Assembly (NCBI GenBank): GCA_965214915.1
Contig: CBDCCP010000001.1
Location: 1,302,001 to 1,366,000, forward strand
Direction: 5' to 3'
Length of the DNA stretch: 64,000 nucleotides
Origin: CATQHP01 sp965214915
GTDB taxonomy: Bacteria; Acidobacteriota; Terriglobia; Bryobacterales; UBA6623
The translations under genes were made by a program, and so were the position numbers. Positions within the stretch are counted from its first letter, which is position 1. The number at the start of each line of letters is the position of its first letter. Below, in pieces: positions 44,582-52,075 of the stretch. The notes beneath the pieces were generated by a model that was not told where the DNA came from, searched no databases, and saw only the letters and a program-made list of their open reading frames with translations.

Positions 44582-47236
44582 CTACCACATGAAACGCAAC
44601 TGCAAGCGGAACGTCCGGCCGTCGTTCAGCGTGTTGTTGATTTGTCCGAAGTTGGGCGAGGTCAATGTTTTTCCCGGCTCGGCGAATTGCGGCGTGTTGA
44701 AGAAATTGATGGACTCCGCGCGGAACTCCATGTTCCAGTCGCCGGACAAAGGGAATCGGCGCGCAAGCGAAGCGTTGACATTGGCCACCTTCCCTTTGCG
44801 AAAGGTGTTGCGCCCGAGGTTGCCCGCCTGCTCCAGCGGCGCGTCGATGAAGCGGAACGCCGACCGCGGCAGCAGCTCTTCCGAGGTGTCCGGGTCGCCG
44901 ATCGTCTTGCCGAGAATGGCGGGATCGAGCAGCATCGGCCGGTCGCCGCTGCGGCTGTCGACGTTGCCGAATCCGGGGCCGTCCGAGCCGGAGTCGACGG
45001 TAAACGGAGTGCCCGTTTTCAGCAGGGTCACGGTAGCGATCGTCCACCCGCCGAATATTTTTCGAAGCGGAGAAGAGCCTTTCGAGCTTTTCGGCGTGCT
45101 GTAGCCCAGTTGCAGCAAAAAGGCGTGGGGCTGGTCGAAATCGCTCAATGCCTTCAGATCGCGGTGGGATTCGCTCTCGGTCTGGCTGACCGCGTTACGG
45201 GCGTCGGGGCCTGACGCGGTGTTCGTATAGGTGCCGCCGATGTCCATCGCTTTGCTGAACCAGTACGAAGCGTTCAGCGATACGCCCTTCCAGTTGGGCG
45301 CTACGAGAGAAACGCGGCCGGCGTCGTAATATCCGCGCGAGCCGTTGTGGATGAAGAGATGCTCGAAAATATCCTCTCGCGGGCGGCGCCGGTTGATGTT
45401 GGCGATGCTGGACTCGACCCCGGGAATCTCTCTTGCGCGGTTCAGAAAATAGGTAATGATCAGCTTGTGCGAACGGCTGCCGACATAGCCGAGCTGCAGC
45501 CGCCAGTCGGCGCCCAGCTCGCGTTCCCAACTGAAGTTGTACTGATGCGAGTAGGGCGTGGTCAGGTCGGGGCCGACCTCGATCAGGCTCGACCGCGCCG
45601 CGGGGTCGCGCTTGGACGGATCGAGGTTGTCGCGATAGCTCGCCAGATCGGGCCTCACGAAAATGGTGGTGACCGTGTGCGGCTTGTTGAGCCGGTCTTG
45701 TCCGTAGGTGACGGGGAAAATATCGCCGTATTGAATGCCGTAGGCGCCGCGCAGCACGCCCCGCTTGCCCCCAAGACGGTAGGCGAACCCGAACGAGCCG
45801 GCGAGATTGTTCCTGTCCGAATCCATGTTGAGGTCGCTGCGGCCGGTGACGTCATGTGGCCGCGTAACGGGTTCGTAGCGGAAGCCCAGATTCAGCGTCA
45901 GATTTTTCGATGCCTGCCGGCGGTACCCCAAGAAAATCTTGTTCGCCCAGTTGCGGAAACCTCGATAGGTCGAGCCCAGCGACGCGACTAAAGTGCTGGG
46001 CAGGCCCAAGCGGAGATTGGTGATCGCGTCGTTGCCGAAATTCGGTCGAAACAGGAGAATCCCGCGCGCGCCGTCGGGTTCCTCGCCGTTGTACTGCAGG
46101 CGGGTCAACGCAAAACCCGCCGTGAGTTCGCCGCGGCTCTTCGCGTTGCGCACAGTGCCGCCATAACGGAATCTGTTTTGCACGCGGATCAGCGGAATGA
46201 TCGGGAACGGCCCCAGCGACGTCAGCGCCCTCCCGGTGAATACCGGCCCCAAGGCGCCCTCCGCGGGCAGCAGCAGAGATCCGAGGCGGTCGAACCCTGC
46301 CGAGAAGTCCGTAACCGTGTCCGCGCTCCAGCTTCGATTCCAGGTGATGCGGCCCGAATGGGATTTCGTGTCGGTATCCGGGTTCTGCCCGACAACAAGC
46401 TGGAAGGCATCGACATTCTGGGCGGTCAAGGCATAGCGGAACGTCAGCTTGTCATTGTTCCCCAGGCTCTGGTCGATCTGCGCCCGCGCCGAATCGGTGT
46501 TGATCTTCTGCGGACTGTTGGTGTTGAGCGCCCGCTCGGCGATGTCCGGCCGGTTGGGGGCGACATTCGGATAGGCGTCCAGCAGTTGGCGGACGATCGG
46601 CCGCAGCGCGGGGTCGGTCGTCAGGGGAATGCGTTCTTCCGGGAGCGGCACCAGGACGTTGCCGTTGACGTTGCCCCGAATCTTGTTCTGCGAGCCGTTC
46701 AGCGTCACGTAGCCGCCCTTCCAGAGCGGCGCGCCGAGCGTCCCGCCGTAGAAGTTTTCGCGGGCCGGCTGGACATCGCCTACCTGAAAGAACGACCGCG
46801 CGCTGAAAAGGCTGTTGTTGTGCCGCCAGAAAATGTTGCCGTGGACGCCCGAGCCGCGGTTGCCCGGCGCATGGATCGGGGGAGTCGGCGGCTTGCCGAA
46901 CTCCGCCCCGAAGAACCCGGCGTCGACCTTGAATTCATTGACGATCGTGGCCGTCGTGCCCAAGCGGATGTTCAACTCTTTGAGGGCGTTGTTGTCGACC
47001 AGATTGAACTGGACGTTTTCGTTGCGGCGGCTCTCGCCGGACTCGGAGGATGTCTCCCCCAGCAGATTGATCTCCGTGCGCTCCGAGCTTCCCTCGCGGC
47101 TTTCTGCGCTCTCTTCGGCGGGGGCCTCCTCGACACCCTCCTCGGTTTTGTTGTCCTGAGCAAGCGATACGCAGTGGAGGACAAGCGCGAGCAGGCCGGC
47201 CCGAATGAAGGCGTTTAACGAAAACGGAAGGATCAT
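44582..47236 (-). CDS. TonB-dependent receptor-like outer-membrane protein (Oar type)
   Basis: 884 residues from the ATG at 47236 with a signal peptide (LNAFIRAGLLALVLHCVSLA). A Glu/Ser-rich acidic segment (about 30-70) replaces the usual carboxypeptidase-like domain and TonB box. Then comes a plug-like part (LKELNIRLGTTATIVNEF, KVDAGFFGAEFGKPPTPPIH) and a large barrel with YRLGGKRGVLRGAYGIQYGD, SHQYNFSWERELGADWRLQLG and the C-terminal FRLQLRFMW. It resembles the large receptors expanded in Acidobacteriota, thought to import glycans or siderophores. The start has no clear Shine-Dalgarno. Confidence 0.85.
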   Translation of the reverse strand: MILPFSLNAFIRAGLLALVLHCVSLAQDNKTEEGVEEAPAEESAESREGSSERTEINLLGETSSESGESRRNENVQFNLVDNNALKELNIRLGTTATIVNEFKVDAGFFGAEFGKPPTPPIHAPGNRGSGVHGNIFWRHNNSLFSARSFFQVGDVQPARENFYGGTLGAPLWKGGYVTLNGSQNKIRGNVNGNVLVPLPEERIPLTTDPALRPIVRQLLDAYPNVAPNRPDIAERALNTNSPQKINTDSARAQIDQSLGNNDKLTFRYALTAQNVDAFQLVVGQNPDTDTKSHSGRITWNRSWSADTVTDFSAGFDRLGSLLLPAEGALGPVFTGRALTSLGPFPIIPLIRVQNRFRYGGTVRNAKSRGELTAGFALTRLQYNGEEPDGARGILLFRPNFGNDAITNLRLGLPSTLVASLGSTYRGFRNWANKIFLGYRRQASKNLTLNLGFRYEPVTRPHDVTGRSDLNMDSDRNNLAGSFGFAYRLGGKRGVLRGAYGIQYGDIFPVTYGQDRLNKPHTVTTIFVRPDLASYRDNLDPSKRDPAARSSLIEVGPDLTTPYSHQYNFSWERELGADWRLQLGYVGSRSHKLIITYFLNRAREIPGVESSIANINRRRPREDIFEHLFIHNGSRGYYDAGRVSLVAPNWKGVSLNASYWFSKAMDIGGTYTNTASGPDARNAVSQTESESHRDLKALSDFDQPHAFLLQLGYSTPKSSKGSSPLRKIFGGWTIATVTLLKTGTPFTVDSGSDGPGFGNVDSRSGDRPMLLDPAILGKTIGDPDTSEELLPRSAFRFIDAPLEQAGNLGRNTFRKGKVANVNASLARRFPLSGDWNMEFRAESINFFNTPQFAEPGKTLTSPNFGQINNTLNDGRTFRLQLRFMW

Positions 47237-47415
47237 TTCAGGAGAGAAGCGGCATGGACGGCGACAGGAGCCGCCATTGTATCGGATCGCGGCTTCTCCG
47301 CATCGGATCCGCATCGGACGTTGGCGCCGCGAGAGCCGGCGCCGGCCGGAGATTCAGTATATATCTTCCCGAAAGGCGTCTTCTCGATAACGCCCAACGT
47401 GCTAATATTGTGCCG

Positions 47416-48612
47416 ATGTCCAAGAAACTACACCGTCGCGATTGGTTCCGTTCCGCGGCCGCATTCACCGCAGCTTCGTACGCCCGCATCCTCGGCGCAA
47501 ACGAAAAGGTCAACATGGGTTTGATCGGCTGCGGCGGCCGCGGCCGCTCGGTCTTCAGGAGCTTCATTCAGAATCCCAACGTCAACCCGACGGCGCTCTG
47601 CGACGTCTTCAGCGCCCGCATCGACGAGGCCGCCGAGATCGCGCCGAACGCGAAAGGCTACAAATATCACGAGAAGCTCCTCGAAGCGAAAGACGTCGAC
47701 GCGGTCTTGATTGCGACTCCCGACCACTGGCACGCAGGCATCGCCATCGACGCCGCCAACGCCGGCAAGGACATCTATTGCGAGAAGCCGCTGACGCTGC
47801 GCATCGAAGAGGGGCCGCAGATCGTCAAGGCCGTGCGCATGAACGGCCGCGTTTGCCAGGTGGGCATGCAGCAGCGCTCCGGCAAGCACTACCTGATGGC
47901 GAAGGAGAAATACTTCGACACCGGCGCCATCGGCAAGGTGACGCTGGCTCGAACGTGGTGGTACGGCAACGGCGCCCACCTGCGGCCCTATCCCGAGCAA
48001 TACGCGACTCGGCCCTCGAACCTCGACTGGGGGCGCTTTCTGGGTCCGGTCAAGTGGCGCGACTACGACCCCAAACAGTACTTCAACTTCCGCGCATATC
48101 TGGAATACGGCGGCGGTCAGATTACCGACTTGTTCACCCACTGGATCGATGTCGTCCATATGTTCATGGAGCAGGACAACCCCGTGGCGGCGGTTGCCTC
48201 CGGCGGCATCTACCACTACAAAGACGGCCGCACGGCCCCGGATACGATCAACTGCCTGCTCGACTATCCTGCCGAGTGGACCGCGACTTTCGAGGCCACG
48301 CTGGCGCCGGGTCTGCGCGGCGCGGGCGTCGAGGTCGTGGGCACCGAGGGCCGGCTGTGGATTACGCGCCAGCGCTACGAGTGGTACACCAAGGAGCGCG
48401 ATCAACCGCCCGTGGTGCAGCCTTTTATCGGCAGCATGACGCAGGATCACGTGGACAATTTCATCGACTGCGTGAAGAGCCGCGAAAAGCCTAACGGCGA
48501 TGTCTGGATCGGTCACCGCTCCGCGCAGGCGTCGCACTTGGGCAACATCGCTTATTTGCAGAAGCGCCGGCTGAAGTTCGATCCGCTGCGCGAAGAAATC
48601 CTGCCGCTGTAA
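47416..48612 (+). CDS. Tat-exported Gfo/Idh/MocA oxidoreductase
   Basis: 398 residues. A Tat-like leader (RRDWFRSAAAFTAASYARI) precedes a Rossmann domain, VNMGLIGCGGRGRSVFRSF. The catalytic motif DIYCEKPLTLRIEEGPQIV and the substrate domain ITDLFTHWIDVVHMFM follow. It probably acts on a sugar or polyol with a bound NAD(P) cofactor in the periplasm, as is common in this phylum. The start at 47416 is the first ATG consistent with the leader. Its end is five bases from the convergent hydrolase gene. Confidence 0.92.
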   Translation: MSKKLHRRDWFRSAAAFTAASYARILGANEKVNMGLIGCGGRGRSVFRSFIQNPNVNPTALCDVFSARIDEAAEIAPNAKGYKYHEKLLEAKDVDAVLIATPDHWHAGIAIDAANAGKDIYCEKPLTLRIEEGPQIVKAVRMNGRVCQVGMQQRSGKHYLMAKEKYFDTGAIGKVTLARTWWYGNGAHLRPYPEQYATRPSNLDWGRFLGPVKWRDYDPKQYFNFRAYLEYGGGQITDLFTHWIDVVHMFMEQDNPVAAVASGGIYHYKDGRTAPDTINCLLDYPAEWTATFEATLAPGLRGAGVEVVGTEGRLWITRQRYEWYTKERDQPPVVQPFIGSMTQDHVDNFIDCVKSREKPNGDVWIGHRSAQASHLGNIAYLQKRRLKFDPLREEILPL

Positions 48613-48616
48613 CGCG

Positions 48617-49468
48617 TTATCGAATACGACCCTCGATGAAGGGCACCTCGAAGACCTTGTCGTGCTGAATGGGGCCGTGGCCGAAGTAGCCGTCTTCGCC
48701 GAAAAGCTCGCCGTGGTCGGCGGTGACCGTGATATAGGTGTTTTCCGGCACGAGATCGAATAGCTCCTCGATCACTCGGTCGAGGTAGCGGACGGCCTTC
48801 ACTTGACGGTCGCGCAGCAGGTCGAGCTTGGCCTGATCGAAAAACTTCTCGACGCCGGGAACGAGCTTCCCGCCGACGATGTGATCGTCAAGGTGCTTGA
48901 AGACGCCGTGAACGCCGCTGACGCGGGGCCATTCGTTCGGCGGCTCGTCGGGCAGCGCATACGGGTAGTGGGTCTCGCCCACATTGAGGATGTAAAACGA
49001 CGGCCGATCCTCGGGAAAGCGCATCTCGCGCAGCATCGCCCGCATGTCGTTGTGGCGGGGCATCAGCCGAAAAGAGTCGAAGCCGGTATTGAGAATTGTC
49101 TTCGGATTCAACACCGGCAGCGAAACCATCGCGTGCGTGCGGTAGTTCAGTTTCCGTTGCAGAAACGTCGGGAAATACAGTTGCGGCACGAGCGACTTGA
49201 ACTCGATGTCAGCGGCGCCGAGGCGCTCGTTGAACTTGAAGAAATCCTTCTTGTAATACTCCGAAGCGTAAACCTGCCGCGGACTTTGGTGCGGCAGCAG
49301 CCCCATTAGCAGGTTGTAGTGGGACGGCGCGGTCCACGAGGCGTACGACCAGCGCTGTTCGAGGCTGCCGAGCTTCTTGATGGTTTTCGGGTTCGCGGCG
49401 ACGAACGAATCGTAGCGGCAGCTATCGAAGACGATCAGGATGTAGTTGTTGGGGCGCGGGGATGGCAT
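48617..49468 (-). CDS. Alkaline-phosphatase-fold hydrolase (sulfatase-like)
   Basis: 283 residues. The N-terminus YILIVFDSCRYDSFVAANP holds a metal-binding aspartate, and the C-terminal TYITVTADHGELFGEDGYFG, HGPIQHDK holds Asp-His ligands, both typical of the AlkP superfamily. The sulfatase signature C/S-x-P-x-R is not found. At the nucleophile position is SYASWTAPSHYNLLMGL, suggesting Thr or Ser attack as in phosphatases and phosphotransferases. There is no signal peptide. The substrate is unknown; desulfation by a formylglycine enzyme is unlikely. Confidence 0.85.
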   Translation of the reverse strand: MPSPRPNNYILIVFDSCRYDSFVAANPKTIKKLGSLEQRWSYASWTAPSHYNLLMGLLPHQSPRQVYASEYYKKDFFKFNERLGAADIEFKSLVPQLYFPTFLQRKLNYRTHAMVSLPVLNPKTILNTGFDSFRLMPRHNDMRAMLREMRFPEDRPSFYILNVGETHYPYALPDEPPNEWPRVSGVHGVFKHLDDHIVGGKLVPGVEKFFDQAKLDLLRDRQVKAVRYLDRVIEELFDLVPENTYITVTADHGELFGEDGYFGHGPIQHDKVFEVPFIEGRIR

Positions 49469-49499
49469 GGGGAATCTCGGACTGCGGGGAAAGGACGCT

Positions 49500-50663
49500 C
49501 TATAGACCGGCCTTCATCACGGCGAGGCGCAATTGCTCTTTGCTGCGGGTCCCCTGCATGTAGCTTGAAAGGTTGCCTTGGCGGTCAATGACGACGAAAG
49601 TAGGTATCGAGCGAACTCGATAGAGCCGCGAGACGGCCAGCGAGCGGTCGAGCAAATTCGGAAACGTGTAGCCGAACCGGCGCAGGTAGTCCGCCGCTTC
49701 AGCGCCGCCTTCTCCATTGACGCCGAAAACTGCGAGGCCGCGCGGTTGCAGCTCCTCGTGCAACTGCTGCACAAAGGGCATGTCGTAGCGGCACGGCGCG
49801 CACCAGGTCGCCCAGAAATCGAGCAGCACGACCTTGCCCTGCAGGGAAGAAAGCCGCACGGATTGGCCGCCGAAGCCGGACAACGTGAAATCCGGCGCCG
49901 GTCCGCCGGTCGAGATGCCGTCGGTTGCGCCGAACGACTCGACCAAGCGCGCGCCGCGCGGCGGGGTGAAGCGGAAGACATCCCGGGGAACGGGTTTGCC
50001 GGTATGCGCGATGTCGAAACGGATATCTTCGATCGTTTCGACGGAGCTTCCGGTCTGCGGCGTCTCCATGACTGCCGTCGAGCGCTCGCGAACGATCAGC
50101 AGCGATTGCCGGTCGATCCAGAACCGCCGCTCGATCTTTCCGCCCCGCAGCCCCGGCGGAGGGCCGTACGCCGCGTCCACGACAAAGCAATCGACGGCGG
50201 CCCCGTTCACGGGCTGCGGCTCGGTTCCCGCGATCTTTGCTTCGACGATACGCTCGCCGACAATCGCGTAGCGGCCGGTGAAGCGCTTGGCAAGCGATCC
50301 GAAGTCGAAACCGGATACGGCGGGGAGCGGAGGGCCGCTGGAAGGCCGTTTCATGTATTGTCCGTCCGGAGGGATATACACCCAGCGGTTGACGCCGTCG
50401 TCCACCGCGATGCCGGCGTTGACGCCGTCGTCGAGATCGACGCGCCGGCGCCCCTCGTTGCCGCGCGCGGTCATCACAACCCGGCGAGTCGTCTTCCAGG
50501 CGCCCCTTCCTTGGGTCGCCTTCCGTTCCTGGGCCAGAAAGCGGTAGCTCACGGCGCCGCGGTAGAGCTCGCCCACGCGCTTGAGCAGCTCCTCCGCTTG
50601 GCGCTCGGCCGCCGCCGGCAGGCACAACGAGAACAGGAGTGGAAATGCGAGACGGCGCTGCAC
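49500..50663 (-). CDS. LolA-like domain fused to TlpA thioredoxin
   Basis: 387 residues from GTG 50663 with a signal peptide (LAFPLLFSLCLPAAA). Residues 20-240 look like an outer-membrane lipoprotein-sorting or MucB/RseB-like half barrel: LLKRVGELYRGAVSYRFLAQ, VYIPPDGQYMKR, ERRFWIDRQSLLIVRERSTA, GKPVPRDVFRFTPP. Residues 255-387 form a TlpA-type thioredoxin: APDFTLSGFGGQSVRLSSL, VVLLDFWATWCAPCRYDMPF with CAPC, and IPTFVVIDRQGNL. It would be a periplasmic thiol-disulfide enzyme with a lipid- or lipoprotein-binding domain. Confidence 0.85.
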   Translation of the reverse strand: MQRRLAFPLLFSLCLPAAAERQAEELLKRVGELYRGAVSYRFLAQERKATQGRGAWKTTRRVVMTARGNEGRRRVDLDDGVNAGIAVDDGVNRWVYIPPDGQYMKRPSSGPPLPAVSGFDFGSLAKRFTGRYAIVGERIVEAKIAGTEPQPVNGAAVDCFVVDAAYGPPPGLRGGKIERRFWIDRQSLLIVRERSTAVMETPQTGSSVETIEDIRFDIAHTGKPVPRDVFRFTPPRGARLVESFGATDGISTGGPAPDFTLSGFGGQSVRLSSLQGKVVLLDFWATWCAPCRYDMPFVQQLHEELQPRGLAVFGVNGEGGAEAADYLRRFGYTFPNLLDRSLAVSRLYRVRSIPTFVVIDRQGNLSSYMQGTRSKEQLRLAVMKAGL

Positions 50664-50732
50664 GCTTCTCTTTCCATTGTTACCGACTGCCGCTTGCCGT
50701 GCGCGCGGGCCTCGCTTGCGCGAAACTGAAAG

Positions 50733-51128
50733 GTGCCGTTCAGCGCCAGCAACTTCAATCGGGTCCTCGGCGTGAAGATCGTCGAACTTCACGAGGACGG
50801 CGCCACGCTGCGGCTTGCGCTCAAGCCCGAGCATCTGAACGGCGCAGGCGTCGTTCACGGCGGCGTGACGGCGACTCTTGCCGATGCAGCCGTCGGCGTG
50901 GCGGTCACCAAGGCGCTCAAGCGGCGCGGAACCACGATCGAGCTCAAGATCAATTACCTCGAACCCGCGGTCGAGGGCGAGTTGCGCGCCCGCTCATACA
51001 TCCTGCGGGCCGGACGGAGAGTGCTGACCGCCCGAGTCGAAGTGCATTGCGGCGCAACTCACGTCGCCGAGGCGCTGATGACGTTCGCCTTATTCGAGGA
51101 GCGGCCGGGGCCGGCGCCCGGCCGGTAA
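50733..51128 (+). CDS. PaaI-type hotdog thioesterase
   Basis: 131 residues of the hotdog fold: LRLALKPEHLNGAGVVHGGV and ATLADAAVGVAVTKAL carry the HGG catalytic motif, and TIELKINYLEPAVEGELRAR, GRRVLTARVEVHC form the sheet. It hydrolyses an acyl-CoA of unknown chain. The start is GTG 50733. It converges on the last CRISPR gene with an 11-base gap. Confidence 0.9.
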   Translation: MPFSASNFNRVLGVKIVELHEDGATLRLALKPEHLNGAGVVHGGVTATLADAAVGVAVTKALKRRGTTIELKINYLEPAVEGELRARSYILRAGRRVLTARVEVHCGATHVAEALMTFALFEERPGPAPGR

Positions 51129-51139
51129 CGACCCGTGGA

Positions 51140-52075
51140 TCAAAGCGGCTGGGCAGGCAGAAAATTACTGTAGTACTGGTTCTGCGGGACGCGCCGGCTG
51201 CAATAAACCTCTGCGATCCCTCTTCGCGAAAGAGAGGAACGGGGCAGAGGGTCTTTACCGAGATCGGATAAAGCAAGCAGCGAGCGCAGAGAGTCCATCT
51301 TCACCATCGGTGTCCAGATCGGCCAGACGAAGATCTCACGCCGGCCGGATCGCAGAAAACCCGTGGTGTGCGCTTGCTTCCCGTAGGACAGCAATGTAGG
51401 GAACCAGCGCAGCGCCTCGACAGCCAGAGCGTTGGCGGCCAACATGCTTCCCGGACCGTCGGATGCCTTCGACTTGCTCGGGTCACGCCAGCGCAGCGCG
51501 TAACGCCGATCTTCTATCGGATCCCAGCGCAGGCTGTAGCCTTCGTCGCGATAATCCCAGGCGCGGAACAGAGCGCGCCGCATGCAGTCGAGAGTTGTTT
51601 TTTTGCGGATCGCTTTGGCATAGAAAGGCAGCCCCTGACCCGCCGCGTCTCCGCTGCGCACCATGCGAAAACGCGAATCCTGGAATTTGCCTTCCTTATC
51701 GGGATATAGATCAGTTCCAAAGCCGCAAAGCAAATCGGCGTCTCGGCGATCGGTCATGGACGAGCGGCGCTGCGCATCGCCAAGGGCGCGGGAAAATCTG
51801 TCGGCTTCGAACGGCATCCGGTTGTCGATATCGAAGACGGCCGTGGGAGCCTTTTGCAAAGCGGCCAAGAGCTTGTCCTCAAGTTCCTGTTCGTCCTTGC
51901 CGCAACCGTGCAGCAACGGCCTCCAGCCGCCCGCCGTCAGCTTCCAGCCGAGGCGCGTTTCCGGGAATGCGTCCTGCGAGACCACGGCGGCTCCAACGGC
52001 CGCAAGGAATCCGAGCGGATTGCCTCCGTCGAGTCCGGTCAGCAAAATCCCCGGGTTTGCGTTACTCGCCGTCAC
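51140..52075 (-). CDS. Type I-G CRISPR effector subunit, Cas3-adjacent (Csx14 / Cas8g-like / Cas3-extension)
   Basis: 311 residues from GTG 52075, which overlaps the end of cas3 by 14 bases. The N-terminus ILLTGLDGGNPLGFLAAVGA, then AAVVSQDAFPETRLGWKL, resembles subunits encoded beside cas3 in type I-G loci (Csx14/GSU0052 or the family called Cas3-extension). Later blocks are DNRMPFEADRFSRALGDA, SLRWDPIEDRRYALRWRDPS, ANALAVEALRWFPTL and REIFVWPIWTPM. It may serve as the large-subunit-like component that helps recognise target DNA. It is much shorter than Csx17. The type I-G assignment rests on the operon; the exact family is uncertain. Confidence 0.75.
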   Translation of the reverse strand: MTASNANPGILLTGLDGGNPLGFLAAVGAAVVSQDAFPETRLGWKLTAGGWRPLLHGCGKDEQELEDKLLAALQKAPTAVFDIDNRMPFEADRFSRALGDAQRRSSMTDRRDADLLCGFGTDLYPDKEGKFQDSRFRMVRSGDAAGQGLPFYAKAIRKKTTLDCMRRALFRAWDYRDEGYSLRWDPIEDRRYALRWRDPSKSKASDGPGSMLAANALAVEALRWFPTLLSYGKQAHTTGFLRSGRREIFVWPIWTPMVKMDSLRSLLALSDLGKDPLPRSSLSRRGIAEVYCSRRVPQNQYYSNFLPAQPL

